Part shown: one piece after another, positions 1 to 8,409 of the stretch
Position numbering within the stretch: the stretch's first letter is position 1
Layout of the letters: each line of letters begins with the position of its first letter
Origin: DATGZX01 sp035296965
GTDB taxonomy: Bacteria; Planctomycetota; Planctomycetia; Gemmatales; Gemmataceae
Direction: 5' to 3'
DNA length: 34,963 nt
Assembly: GCA_035296965.1 (NCBI GenBank)
Contig: DATGZX010000011.1
Coordinates: forward strand, 1-34,963
Position numbers and translations under genes: made by a program
The notes under the pieces: generated by a model
What the model was told of the DNA's origin: nothing
Database searches by the model: none
The model's input: the letters and a program-made list of their open reading frames with translations, nothing else

Positions 1-89
1 CTCCGATGGCAAGTCTTTGAACTCTTGCGCTGTGGTGAATAAGTTCTGTTGTCGTAGGATTTACACGTGGCTCAGACGCAACGAAACAC

Positions 90-134
90 TGGCTGGTTTT
101 GAGGCGCCCACAGGTGGCTGGTTTTGAGGCGCCC
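90..134. repeat. Two 20-bp direct repeats, possible insertion-sequence end
   Basis: The 20-mer TGGCTGGTTTTGAGGCGCCC occurs at 90-109 and again at 115-134, a 25-bp period. Short repeated GTGGCT-type blocks are typical of IS21-family termini, so this may be the end of an element lying outside the window or a remnant. No transposase can be recognised in 1-306, and no gene is convincing in that stretch. Confidence 0.4.
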
Positions 135-306
135 TTTGACAATATGCGATGCGAAGGCGCGATCGAGGCTGGGATCGCCAGAGATTGCGGATACGTGGAT
201 GTCGCTTATTTCGGCTGGGCTATAACGGGCCTCTCCGTCGACCGATGGGCCGCTCTCCGGCATGATGCACGGAGAGCGTCTAATCTGAGATGAAAGAGAT
301 GTCTCA

Positions 307-765
307 TTAAGAAGATGGATGTGATTGAGAGGCAGCGGGTCCGCCATCGTAGATTTTGACGAGCTTGGCAGTGCCGGCGCTACTGAGCCTGAGCGAAAAC
401 CCGGAGCCTTTTGGCATTTGGGGAAGCAAGGCTATCTCTGGCCACACGTGCAAGATGGCCCTTTGCTTCTCAAACCCTCTCTGTCGATGTACTGCCGCGC
501 TAAGCAAGACGTGGGTTATAAAGAACCTCCTGCATAGCAGGGGAAGTTTCTGGCCACCGGATTTTCCACGGTCGCCAGTGATAACTATCCAGCCCTCTTG
601 TGCGATGCGCGGAATCCAATCCTGGTCAAGAATTCCTTGGCCTTGAAAATCCAGAACATGGGCTAATTCTGGCTTCTGTTCGCTAGCCGCCAGCACTTCC
701 CCGAGGGCTAGCATCAACGGTCTTCCGAGGCACTCGTCGAACAAAAGCCTCAGATTCGAGCTCAC
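307..765 (-). CDS. PIN-like toxin (DUF5615/VapC45-like)
   Basis: A 152-residue protein that opens with LRLLFDECLG, the acidic N-terminal motif of PIN-like DUF5615/VapC45-type toxins, and carries VITGDRGKSG in the middle, another acidic position of that fold. Family members are expected to be ribonucleases; the target cannot be read from sequence. The start is GTG, and it overlaps the TGA stop of the upstream DUF433 gene as GTGA. This implies translational coupling with the antitoxin made first. The C-terminal tail (about residues 115-152) is not recognised. The pairing with DUF433 is the strongest support for the call. Confidence 0.72.
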   Translation of the reverse strand: MSSNLRLLFDECLGRPLMLALGEVLAASEQKPELAHVLDFQGQGILDQDWIPRIAQEGWIVITGDRGKSGGQKLPLLCRRFFITHVLLSAAVHRQRGFEKQRAILHVWPEIALLPQMPKGSGFSLRLSSAGTAKLVKIYDGGPAASQSHPSS

Positions 766-1466
766 GCAGCGGAGTTACCGATTAGATGGTCGTAGTACCT
801 GCACGCTGCCTCCACTTCTTCCGCTTTTACGCCGTATGCCTCGGCCGCCGATGCCAGGCTGCCCTCAGACGAATAAGCATCCCAAAGGGCTTGCGCCGTA
901 TACCCGCAAGAGACAACAATTGGCTCCCCGAATCGAACCTTCGGATTCATCAGGATGTCGTGGCCGTTCCAATTCCAAGCCCGGTAAAGGCTGGCCAGCC
1001 CGCCTGTCCCCTCGAAGCTCAGATCGAGCATGTAAAGCTCAACCACTTTTGTGAGCATTCGGTTTCTGGCATGCTTGCCGGTTATCTGCACGTACTCCGG
1101 TTCCCCGTCCTGTTCACCCACCTTGATGATGATGTCGCTCTGGAAAAGAAATGTCGTGTGCTTGCGGGCGAACGGGTAGGGAACTCCGTATTCGTTTTCA
1201 GCCCTATCCAAAGCTTGGCGAATTTTTTGAAGTGAAACCTTGTGCTGGACTCGAATCGCGCGAACAGCCATCGCCTGCACAAAGTCGAGAAAAGTGACAA
1301 CCTTATCCTCTTTGCCTGCCAGTTCACGATGGACGACCGCTTCACCGCGAATATCGCCAAATATCCAGCGATTCATCATTCCGGTAGCGACGCGCGCGTA
1401 AAGCGCAGCCTCAGCCGGGGTGTACAGCCCAATTCCAAGCAGATCTTGTGGGGTGGCGTTAACCAT
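762..1466 (-). CDS. DUF433 antitoxin with N-terminal DNA-binding region
   Basis: A 234-residue protein. The C-terminal third contains NPKVRFGEPIVVSCGY followed by a helical segment ending AYGVKAEEVEAACRYYDHL, the typical DUF433 antitoxin domain. The N-terminus (YTPAEAALYARVATGMMNRW, about residues 16-35) looks like a MerR/Xre-type helix-turn-helix, as in VapB45-like antitoxins. It should bind and neutralise the PIN-like toxin encoded just downstream and repress its own promoter. A -10-like TATAGT lies only 5 nt before the ATG, and a 16-bp near-palindrome fills the promoter spacer. No Shine-Dalgarno sequence is seen. Confidence 0.75.
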   Translation of the reverse strand: MVNATPQDLLGIGLYTPAEAALYARVATGMMNRWIFGDIRGEAVVHRELAGKEDKVVTFLDFVQAMAVRAIRVQHKVSLQKIRQALDRAENEYGVPYPFARKHTTFLFQSDIIIKVGEQDGEPEYVQITGKHARNRMLTKVVELYMLDLSFEGTGGLASLYRAWNWNGHDILMNPKVRFGEPIVVSCGYTAQALWDAYSSEGSLASAAEAYGVKAEEVEAACRYYDHLIGNSAA

Positions 1467-1471
1467 AGAGA

Positions 1472-1499
1472 ACTATAACTTAACGCGCGTCAAGGTAAA
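1472..1499 (-). promoter_or_regulatory. Promoter and palindromic operator of the toxin-antitoxin pair
   Basis: On the minus strand TTTACC (1494-1499) and TATAGT (1472-1477) are 16 bp apart, and the ATG follows 5 nt after the -10. The spacer is CTTGACGCGCGTTAAG (1479-1494), a 16-bp palindrome broken by one base pair, where an autorepressor would be expected to bind. The rest of the gap up to 1747 shows no gene. Confidence 0.45.
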
Positions 1500-1747
1500 A
1501 GTCGCTGTGAATTATACGCCTTAGCGAGAAGGGCAGCTGCCGCAAGCTAGCCTTCGCTAACTTAAACCTGGTTGCCCCAATATCGAACAACACCGAAGGC
1601 ACCCAGTACCGATGGTTTGTTGCATTAGCAATCGACTGGTCCACTACCGACCTGGTCCCTTTGTCGCGGCGCGCGTTGCTAAAAACGCTGTTGGCTTCGT
1701 AAGTTGAATGGCAAAGACAGGATGGCGCCGCGTGAAGGGCCCGGAGA

Positions 1748-2926
1748 ATGGCGGAAATTGCACTGCGCGACATCACCAAGATATACCCAAACGGTACGCA
1801 GGCGGTGCGCAACCTGACAGCCGAGGTCAAGGACGGCGAATTTTTCGTGCTGGTTGGCCCTTCCGGCTGCGGCAAAACCACGACGTTGCGAATGATTGCG
1901 GGACTGGAGGAGCCCACGCGCGGCACTATTTTCATTGGCAGCCGCGCGGTAAACGCGCTACCCTCGCGCGAGCGGGACGTCGCCATGGTGTTTCAGAAAT
2001 CCACCCTCTATCCCCATCTGACGGTTCGTCGTAACCTGGCTTTTGGCCTGATGATGAGGCATCGGCATGGGACTGCCGGGCGGAGACTGCTAGGCTGGCT
2101 GATTCCGAAGGTACGGTCGCAGCTGCAGGCAGAAGAGCAAGAAGAGACGCAACGAATCGCGCGCACCGCGCGGATCCTGGGCCTGACTGACGTGCTCGAG
2201 CGGCGGCCGGCAGAGTTATCCGGCGGGCAGCAACAACGCGTTGCCCTTGGCCGAGCCCTTGTACGCCGGCCGGGTGTGTTTTTGTTGGATGAGCCGCTGA
2301 GCCATCTCGACGGGCGTCTGCGCAGTGAGTTACGACACGAGTTGCACTTGCTCCAACGCAGACTTCGGGCGACAATGATCTATGTTACGCACGACCAAGC
2401 AGAGGCGATGACCCTGGCGGACCGCATCGTTGTCCTCAACGAAGGCGTGGTCCAGCAAGTGGACGAGCCTCTTACAATATATGAGAGGCCCGAAAACCGC
2501 TTCGTAGCCGGCTTTTTCGGCTGGCCCGCGATGAACTTCCTGGAAGGGAAGTTGACCGGGGCGGACGAGCTACTCTCACTGTCGAGTGAGGATTGGTCCG
2601 TGCGGGTCGCACCTGGAAAGGTTTTGGGCTGGACTCCTTATGAGGGTCGGCCTGTCGCCGTGGGGCTGCGGCCGGAGCATGTTGGGTTCTCGGACCCCGG
2701 CCAGGGTGGAGCAGCCTTGGTCATGGAAGTTGCGTTGATAGAATCCCTGGGACACGCAAGCCTGGTCACGCTGGAGCGCGCCGGTTTGCGTGTGACGGCC
2801 AGGCTGGTTGACAGGTGCTTATTGAAGCATAAACAAATGGTGGAGGTATTCTTCCACATGGAATGCGCCCATTTGTTCGATGGTTCCACAGGCATGAATC
2901 TTGATAAAGGCCGGCTGACCGGGTAA
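1748..2926 (+). CDS. ABC transporter ATP-binding protein, MalK/UgpC type
   Basis: A 392-residue ATPase. Walker A GPSGCGKTT is at 37-45, the Q-loop lies in MVFQKSTLYPHL, the signature LSGGQ is at 157-161, Walker B VFLLDEP at 177-183 and the switch His at 215 (THDQAEA). The C-terminal part with VGLRPEHVGF is a TOBE/MalK-type regulatory region. This places it with importers of sugars or glycerol phosphate. About 30 extra residues (roughly 102-135, rich in Arg and Gln/Glu) sit in the helical subdomain before the signature. No permease or binding protein lies nearby, so it probably serves a transporter encoded elsewhere; the substrate is unknown. A strong terminator follows, so it is a single-gene unit. 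Confidence 0.88.
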   Translation: MAEIALRDITKIYPNGTQAVRNLTAEVKDGEFFVLVGPSGCGKTTTLRMIAGLEEPTRGTIFIGSRAVNALPSRERDVAMVFQKSTLYPHLTVRRNLAFGLMMRHRHGTAGRRLLGWLIPKVRSQLQAEEQEETQRIARTARILGLTDVLERRPAELSGGQQQRVALGRALVRRPGVFLLDEPLSHLDGRLRSELRHELHLLQRRLRATMIYVTHDQAEAMTLADRIVVLNEGVVQQVDEPLTIYERPENRFVAGFFGWPAMNFLEGKLTGADELLSLSSEDWSVRVAPGKVLGWTPYEGRPVAVGLRPEHVGFSDPGQGGAALVMEVALIESLGHASLVTLERAGLRVTARLVDRCLLKHKQMVEVFFHMECAHLFDGSTGMNLDKGRLTG

Positions 2927-2977
2927 CGGGGCCGGTGCGCTCCTGGCGCGGCGCGCAGCCGCACCGAGGAGGCATCC

Positions 2978-3010
2978 AAAGTGGGACTTGTTCCCACTTT
3001 TTTTGTTTTT
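2978..3010 (+). terminator. Rho-independent terminator of the ABC ATPase gene
   Basis: A perfect 9-bp stem AAAGTGGGA / TCCCACTTT closes a 5-nt loop (CTTGT) and is followed by TTTTGTTTTT. It separates the ABC gene from nusA. Confidence 0.9.
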
Positions 3011-3070
3011 ATGACATGTGCTGGTTGGCATGAGCCGCAGACCGGCCGCTTGCTAGGAGGATCTCAGCGT

Positions 3071-4486
3071 ATGAACGGCGCCGACTTGTTGCGGATTGTG
3101 GACCTGATGCACCGGGAAAAGAATATCCCCAAAGATGTCATCTTTGACGGAATCGAAGCGGCCCTGCAACTGGCGACCGAAAAACACTACGGCGACGAGG
3201 CAGACATCGCCATCACGATCAACCGCGAATCCGGTGAGATACGTGCTCAAAAGGGCGAGACGGTCATCGAGCCCGAGTTGCTGGGACGCATCGCAGCCCA
3301 GAGCGCCAAGCAGGTGATGATCCAGAAGATCCGCGAAGCGGAGTGCAACGCCATCTTCGACGAGTATGCGGCGATGAAAGGGGACCTGGTGCACGGCACG
3401 GTACAGCGTTTCGAAGGAGGCGCGGCCACCATCACGCTGGGCAAGTCGGAGTCGATCCTGCCTCGCGGCGAACAGATCCCCGGGGAAACCCACCACGTCG
3501 GCGAACGGGTCAAGGCCGTCGTCCTGGAAGTCCGGAAGGTGGGCCATCGAGTGAAAATCATTCTCTCGCGCACCCATCCCGACTTCGTCCGCCGTCTCTT
3601 CGAAAATGAAATCCCGGAGATTGCCGACCGCACGATCGAGATCAAGGCCCTGGCGCGCGAGGCAGGCTATCGCAGCAAGATCGCCGTCTCCAGTATCGAC
3701 CTGAAGGTGGATTGCGTGGGGGCATGCGTCGGCGTGCGCGGCAGCCGCATCAAGAACATCGTCGATGAACTCGGCGGCGAACGCATCGACATCGTTCGCT
3801 GGAACGACTCTCTCCAAGTCATGATCCCCAACGCTCTCCAACCGGCACAGATCGAGGAAGTGTTCCTCTATCCGCGGCTTGGGCGGGCCATCGTCCTCGT
3901 GAAGGAAGACCAATTGTCTCTCGCCATTGGCCGCAGAGGCCAGAACGTCCGCCTAGCATCCAAGCTGGTTGGCTGGGACATCGAGATCATGACCCACGAC
4001 GAGCTGAACGAGGGTATCGAAAAGGCGGTGAACTGGTTCGGCCAGATCCCGGGGGTTAGCGAGGAGCTGGTTGAGGGATTCATCGAGGAAGGGTTCCTGT
4101 CCTACGATGATCTGACGTTCCTTGAACCTGCGCAACTTGCTGAGCTAGGTGGAGTTACGGAAGAACAGGCCGAGGAGTGGATCGCATTCGCCGAGGAAGG
4201 CTCCGAGCGCGTGGAGGAGGAGAACCGACTTGCCCGAGAAGCAGCTGCCGAGGCAGGACCCGTCGAGGAGCCAGCTGCGCGCACCAGCTCTGCTCCGACA
4301 GCGGCGAATCTCTTTCCCCAGGATACGGCCGCCACGCACGCCGAGGCCAAGCCAACCCTGGAGAGCTTGTTCGGCCCCGAGCCAGCCTCCAAACCTGATG
4401 AAACGCTCAATGCCGAACAAGTGTTTAGGGACGGGACACCCAGCTTGGCCGGTCAGAAAAATGAGGAAGAACACAAGGAGGACTGA
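3071..4486 (+). CDS. nusA: Transcription termination/antitermination factor NusA
   Basis: A 471-residue protein. NusA N-domain (about 1-125, beginning MNGADLLRIVDLMHREKNIP), S1 domain (about 130-200, MKGDLVHGTVQRFEGGAATITLG), then two KH domains (about 205-345, with GVRGSRIKNIVDELGGERIDIV and IGRRGQNVRLASKL). A helical HhH-like segment follows (VNWFGQIPGVSEELVEGFIEEGFLSYDDL), then an acidic, low-complexity tail. It binds RNA polymerase and nascent RNA and modulates pausing, termination and antitermination. The ATG at 3071 is chosen because AGGAGG lies 8-10 nt upstream; the frame is open further upstream but enters the preceding terminator. First gene of the nusA-infB operon. rimP, the usual upstream neighbour in other phyla, is absent. 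Confidence 0.95.
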   Translation: MNGADLLRIVDLMHREKNIPKDVIFDGIEAALQLATEKHYGDEADIAITINRESGEIRAQKGETVIEPELLGRIAAQSAKQVMIQKIREAECNAIFDEYAAMKGDLVHGTVQRFEGGAATITLGKSESILPRGEQIPGETHHVGERVKAVVLEVRKVGHRVKIILSRTHPDFVRRLFENEIPEIADRTIEIKALAREAGYRSKIAVSSIDLKVDCVGACVGVRGSRIKNIVDELGGERIDIVRWNDSLQVMIPNALQPAQIEEVFLYPRLGRAIVLVKEDQLSLAIGRRGQNVRLASKLVGWDIEIMTHDELNEGIEKAVNWFGQIPGVSEELVEGFIEEGFLSYDDLTFLEPAQLAELGGVTEEQAEEWIAFAEEGSERVEEENRLAREAAAEAGPVEEPAARTSSAPTAANLFPQDTAATHAEAKPTLESLFGPEPASKPDETLNAEQVFRDGTPSLAGQKNEEEHKED

Positions 4487-4607
4487 TTCCCGAGAGCACG
4501 GATTCTCTTTCCCAAGAAACGTAAGCTGGTTAGAATGAAAAAGCGCCATTTTTGAACACAGGGACTTGAATGGGGGGCACGGCAGATTGACTGTACAGGA
4601 GTTCCAT

Positions 4608-7382
4608 TTGCAAGAGAAAATCCGCGTCTATGCTCTGGCCAAGGAATTGAACTTGGACAGCAAAGATCTTATTGATCTTTGCAAGCAGGCCGGTATTGAC
4701 GTGAAGAACCAGCTGAGCAGTCTGGATCCTCAGCAGCGCGACGTCGTTGTGCAACTGGTGAAGCACGGCAGCGGCGCTGGGGGTGGATCTGGCGCTGCAC
4801 CGGCGAAATCGGCCACTCCTGTCATCCCGCAAGTCATGAGCCCCGTACCGGTGTTGCACCAGGCACGTGCCCCTCGGCGTGAGCCAGAACCCTTGAAGCC
4901 GGCCGCGCAGAAGCTCCCAGCCAAACCTGCCGCCCCAACCACGCCCGAAGTTCCGCCGACCGAGGTGCCGGAAGCGCCGTCCAAGGCGCCGGACGTGGAG
5001 CCTATCGCTCCCGCACCGCAAGCGCCAGCAGCCAAAGTCCCCGAGATCCCGCCTGAATCGGGCGGCGGCCGGCCTCCTGACGCGACCACCAAGACGCCGG
5101 CGTCGCTGGGCGGCAGCAAAATGCGCGATCTGAGTCAACCGCGCCCGGAAGGCACCTCTAGGCCGCGCGCTGCCCGCGTGCTGCGCCCGCAGGCTGTTGT
5201 CCGGGTTGCCAAGCTCCCGCCTCTCAAGCAGCGGCCGCTCAAGGATGAAAAGAAAGCCCAGGAGCCGATCGCTCAGAAGCCGCTCATGAAGCTGACGCCC
5301 GAAATGATAAAGGGTCCCGGCGTCAAGGCGGAAGACCTGATCAACAGGAATATCAAGACCGATCTGACCGTGCCCCCAGTGGAGCTGGAAGACGACGATG
5401 ATGCGAAAGGCAAGGTTCGCCCCGGCCAAGTAACGGGCCGCGACAAGCGTCATCAACAGCGCAATGAACGAGCCAAACAGCGAAAGGACCGCATCGAAGC
5501 GGATGTGCTCGGAGCCCGAGCGATGCTACCGACGGTCGAAGAGGATCGCCCGCAACGCGCCAAGCGGCTTCACAAGGTCAAGAAACACCTCGCACCTACC
5601 CAGCCGCGCAAGGGGAGAGTGCCCGTCGACTTGCCCATTACCGTTCGCTCTCTTTCCGAGGCTATCGGCATAAAGACCGGCGACCTGTTGCTGCGCCTGC
5701 AAGGTCACGGCGTGACCAACGTCAACATTAACTCCACCCTGGAGTCGGACCTGGCCGAGACGATCGCCCTGGAGACCGGTTGCGATCTGGAAATCAAGCG
5801 TCCGCTGGATGCGGAGGATCAGATGCTGGCCGCCATGCGGAAGGTGGATGACCCCAGCGAACTGGTTCTCCGAGCGCCCGTTGTCACTATCATGGGCCAT
5901 GTCGACCACGGCAAGACCACTCTGCTGGACAAGATTCGCGAGAGTAACGTGGCGGCTACGGAGGCGGGGGGCATTACGCAGGTCATCCGCGCGTGGCGCG
6001 TACAGCATAACGGTCGGCCCATTACATTCCTCGACACTCCGGGCCACGAGGCTTTTACCAAGATGCGTGCCCGCGGCGCTCAGGTGACCGATATCGCCGT
6101 GATTGTCGTGGCTGCGGACGACGGAGTCATGCCTCAGACCGAGGAGGCCATCAACCACGCCAAGGCTGCCGGCGTGCCCGTCGTGGTCGCGATCAACAAG
6201 GTGGACGTGCCCAACGCCAACCTCAATCGCACCCGCCAGCAGCTCTACAGCCTCGGTTTGCTGCCCGACAACATGGGCGGCGACATTCCTTTCGTCGAGA
6301 CAAGTGCGACGAAGGGGCAGGGGATCGATCTCTTGCTCGAAAACCTATCGATCCTCGCCGAGCTGAAGGAATTGAAGGCCAACCCGAACAAACCTGCCTA
6401 CGGGACATGCCTGGAAGCAATGTTGAGCGACGAAGAGGGCGTACGCGCCACCCTGCTCGTGCGCGACGGCACGCTGCACCGGGGTGATGTGATCGTGTGC
6501 GGGGCCAGCTATGGCCGCGTCCGCGTCATGTACGACGACCTCGGCCGGCCCATCGAGTCGGCCGGGCCGACGGTCCCGGTGCGCATCACGGGCTTGGACG
6601 AAGTACCCAACGCCGACGATCCTTTCATCGTCGTCACCGACCTGGCAGTTGCTCGGTCCATTGCCGACAAGCGCAAAGCCAGGTACCAGGAGGCGACGCT
6701 GATCAAACGCGAGCCGGTACGGCTCGAAACGCTCGGCGAGAACAAGATCGCCGAACTCAAGGTGATCTTGAAGGCCGACTTCCGCGGCTCGATCGAGGCC
6801 ATTCGCAAGGAACTCGAAAAGCTCCGGCACGCAGAAGTCCGCGTCCGCGTCCTGCACGCCGCGACGGGTGGCATCACGGAAAGCGACGTGCAACTGGCAC
6901 TGACGTCGCCGGAAGACACGATCATCGTCGGCTTCAATGTCGTCCCGGACGGGCGCGCCAAGGCCCTCGCCGAGGAGCGAGGCATCCAGATCCGCGAGTA
7001 CAACATCATTTACAACCTGACGGACGACATCAAGTCCGCGCTTGAGGGCAAGCTCAAGCCGCGCGAAGAGGTTGTGCATCTGGGCCGGGCGATCGTGCGC
7101 GAGACATTCAAGATCAGCCGCGTCGGCACGATTGCCGGCTGCTTCGTCACCGAGGGTACGATCGAGCGCTCTGCCAAGGTGCGCTTGATCCGGCAGGGAG
7201 TCGTCATTTATCCGCCGCCGGATCGCACCGTGGGCCTGGAATCGCTCAAACGCTTCAAGGACGACGTCCGCGAAGTCCGGCAGGGGTTCGAGTGCGGTCT
7301 GAAAGTCGCCGGTTACGACGACATCAAAGTCGACGATGTGATCGAGGCATACCGCGTGGAGCAAATCCTGCGCACCTTGTAA
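4608..7382 (+). CDS. infB: Translation initiation factor IF-2
   Basis: A 924-residue GTPase that places initiator tRNA on the 30S subunit and drives subunit joining. The first IF2_N module (EKIRVYALAKELNLDSKDLIDLCK) is followed by a Pro/Ala/Lys-rich linker of about 300 residues. A second IF2_N-like module (VDLPITVRSLSEAIGIKTGDLL) precedes the G domain, with GHVDHGKTT (G1), DTPGHEAF (G3) and NKVDVP (G4). Domains II-IV follow to the end. I chose the TTG at 4608: AGGAG lies 6 nt before it and the protein then begins MQEKIRVYALAKEL, as family members do. An earlier in-frame TTG at 4566 adds 14 unconserved residues and has no good ribosome site. Stop to the next gene leaves 90 nt. Confidence 0.95.
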   Translation: MQEKIRVYALAKELNLDSKDLIDLCKQAGIDVKNQLSSLDPQQRDVVVQLVKHGSGAGGGSGAAPAKSATPVIPQVMSPVPVLHQARAPRREPEPLKPAAQKLPAKPAAPTTPEVPPTEVPEAPSKAPDVEPIAPAPQAPAAKVPEIPPESGGGRPPDATTKTPASLGGSKMRDLSQPRPEGTSRPRAARVLRPQAVVRVAKLPPLKQRPLKDEKKAQEPIAQKPLMKLTPEMIKGPGVKAEDLINRNIKTDLTVPPVELEDDDDAKGKVRPGQVTGRDKRHQQRNERAKQRKDRIEADVLGARAMLPTVEEDRPQRAKRLHKVKKHLAPTQPRKGRVPVDLPITVRSLSEAIGIKTGDLLLRLQGHGVTNVNINSTLESDLAETIALETGCDLEIKRPLDAEDQMLAAMRKVDDPSELVLRAPVVTIMGHVDHGKTTLLDKIRESNVAATEAGGITQVIRAWRVQHNGRPITFLDTPGHEAFTKMRARGAQVTDIAVIVVAADDGVMPQTEEAINHAKAAGVPVVVAINKVDVPNANLNRTRQQLYSLGLLPDNMGGDIPFVETSATKGQGIDLLLENLSILAELKELKANPNKPAYGTCLEAMLSDEEGVRATLLVRDGTLHRGDVIVCGASYGRVRVMYDDLGRPIESAGPTVPVRITGLDEVPNADDPFIVVTDLAVARSIADKRKARYQEATLIKREPVRLETLGENKIAELKVILKADFRGSIEAIRKELEKLRHAEVRVRVLHAATGGITESDVQLALTSPEDTIIVGFNVVPDGRAKALAEERGIQIREYNIIYNLTDDIKSALEGKLKPREEVVHLGRAIVRETFKISRVGTIAGCFVTEGTIERSAKVRLIRQGVVIYPPPDRTVGLESLKRFKDDVREVRQGFECGLKVAGYDDIKVDDVIEAYRVEQILRTL

Positions 7383-7472
7383 GGAAGGAGTCACGAAGAA
7401 AAAAGGAAACCGAGGGCCGGGGTGCGATGGATCGGCGCCTCTCTCTTCACTCCTTTTTCCTTTCTTCGGGAA

Positions 7473-7751
7473 ATGATTGTCGGGTCTCTCCGTGTCCGGC
7501 TCCTGATTCGCGAGTCGAGGAGCCTGAAAGACAAACGCCAGGTAGTGCGCAGCATCCAGGATCGGTTGCGGAACAGGTTTAACGTTTCGGTGGCGGAGGT
7601 CGAGGCTCACGATCAGCGTCAGCTGGCTGTCCTCGGCGTGGCGATGGTAGCCAATGAAGTGAGCGCCGTCCGGGCGGCCTTCAACGAAATTGTCGAGGGG
7701 CTGCGAAGCCATCCGGTTGCGGAGCTTCTGGATCACCAAGTGGAAATCTAA
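7473..7751 (+). CDS. DUF503 (YlxP-like) small protein
   Basis: A 92-residue protein beginning MIVGSLRVRLLIRESRSLKDKRQVVRSIQDRLRNRFNVSVAEVE, the classic DUF503 signature (SLKDKRxVVRSIxDRLRxRFNVSVAE). Members are about 90-100 residues and often sit beside infB and rbfA, as here. A role in ribosome maturation is suspected from context in several phyla; the biochemical function is not something the sequence shows. The ATG at 7473 gives the family N-terminus; a longer in-frame ORF starts upstream without conservation. The ribosome site is weak. Confidence 0.9.
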   Translation: MIVGSLRVRLLIRESRSLKDKRQVVRSIQDRLRNRFNVSVAEVEAHDQRQLAVLGVAMVANEVSAVRAAFNEIVEGLRSHPVAELLDHQVEI

Positions 7752-7769
7752 ATGACCATGTGCAAATCG

Positions 7770-7828
7770 GCTGATCCTAGCCCGAAGCGTTAGCGAGGTT
7801 CTCGCTGACGCTTCGGGCTAGGATCAGC
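7770..7828. repeat. Long perfect-type hairpin repeat inside the infB-rbfA operon
   Basis: The arms 7770-7797 and 7801-7828 are 28 bp each and complementary except for one G-T wobble pair, with a 3-nt loop (GTT). The core TAGCCCGAAGCG/CGCTTCGGGCTA resembles dispersed palindromes I associate with planctomycete intergenic regions. There is no T-run, so it need not terminate transcription. It sits between DUF503 and rbfA. Confidence 0.9.
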
Positions 7829-7880
7829 GGAATTGTGCACGGTGATGTAGAAGCATCGCAGAGATCGAGGGGCTCCAGAC

Positions 7881-8282
7881 ATGAAGCCGTACCGGTTGGC
7901 GCGCGTCGCCGAGGTCGTCCGCGAAGTCGCGAGCGAAACGATTTTGTTCGAGCTGCGCGATCCGCGCGTCAAGGGAGTGACCGTAACGCGGGCGGAGGTA
8001 TCCGGAGACCTCCAGCATGCCAAGGTTTACGTGTCGATCATGGGGACGGCTGCCGAGCAGAAGCTCTGCATGTATGGCTTGCAGCACGCGGCAGGCTTCG
8101 TGCAATCGAAATTGGCGGGCCGCTTGAAGACGCGCTTTACGCCGGTGGTCCACTTCCTGGTCGACGAGGGCGTGAAGAAGAGTATCGAAGTAACTCGCCT
8201 GATCAATGAGGCCTTGGCCCAATCCCGGGCCGGGGCGGGTCCCGCTGAGGGAACGGCGGAGGAGGGATCCGCGGATTCCTGA
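7881..8282 (+). CDS. rbfA: 30S ribosome-binding factor A
   Basis: A 133-residue single KH-fold protein that assists late 30S subunit assembly and 16S rRNA 5' end maturation. The start MKPYRLARVAEVVREVASETILFELRDPRVKGVTVTRAEVSGDL and the segment KVYVSIMG...LKTRFTPVVHFLVDEGVKKSIEVTRLINEAL are diagnostic. A Gly/Ala/Glu-rich tail of about 20 residues follows. GAGGGG lies 8 nt before the ATG. It belongs to the nusA-infB-DUF503 operon, but a 28-bp hairpin separates it from DUF503, so RNA processing or partial attenuation before rbfA is possible. Confidence 0.94.
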   Translation: MKPYRLARVAEVVREVASETILFELRDPRVKGVTVTRAEVSGDLQHAKVYVSIMGTAAEQKLCMYGLQHAAGFVQSKLAGRLKTRFTPVVHFLVDEGVKKSIEVTRLINEALAQSRAGAGPAEGTAEEGSADS

Positions 8283-8409
8283 GGTGAAATTGAGGAGCAA
8301 GCCGACATCAACGTCGCAAAATCTGAAGGGGCAATGGTCCCTTCAGCGCCCGGGCGACTTGGTTCGTGCCCCTGCCCTCAAGTCCTTGAAATGGAGTGAT
8401 GGATAGGCT

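Noticed and set aside
1480..1986. 168-codon minus-strand ORF covering the ABC gene start
   Set aside because: It is the familiar antisense shadow of an ABC ATPase Walker A region and would cross the toxin-antitoxin promoter.
3053..3913. 286-codon minus-strand ORF opposite nusA
   Set aside because: Antisense to nusA, with composition typical of a shadow frame.
7392..7470. Imperfect inverted repeat (GAAGAAAAAAGGAAA / CCTTTCTTC) before DUF503
   Set aside because: Pairing is patchy and low in complexity, so I did not call it a terminator or an element.
6345..7739. 464-codon minus-strand ORF opposite infB and DUF503
   Set aside because: It shadows conserved genes and has no recognisable domain.
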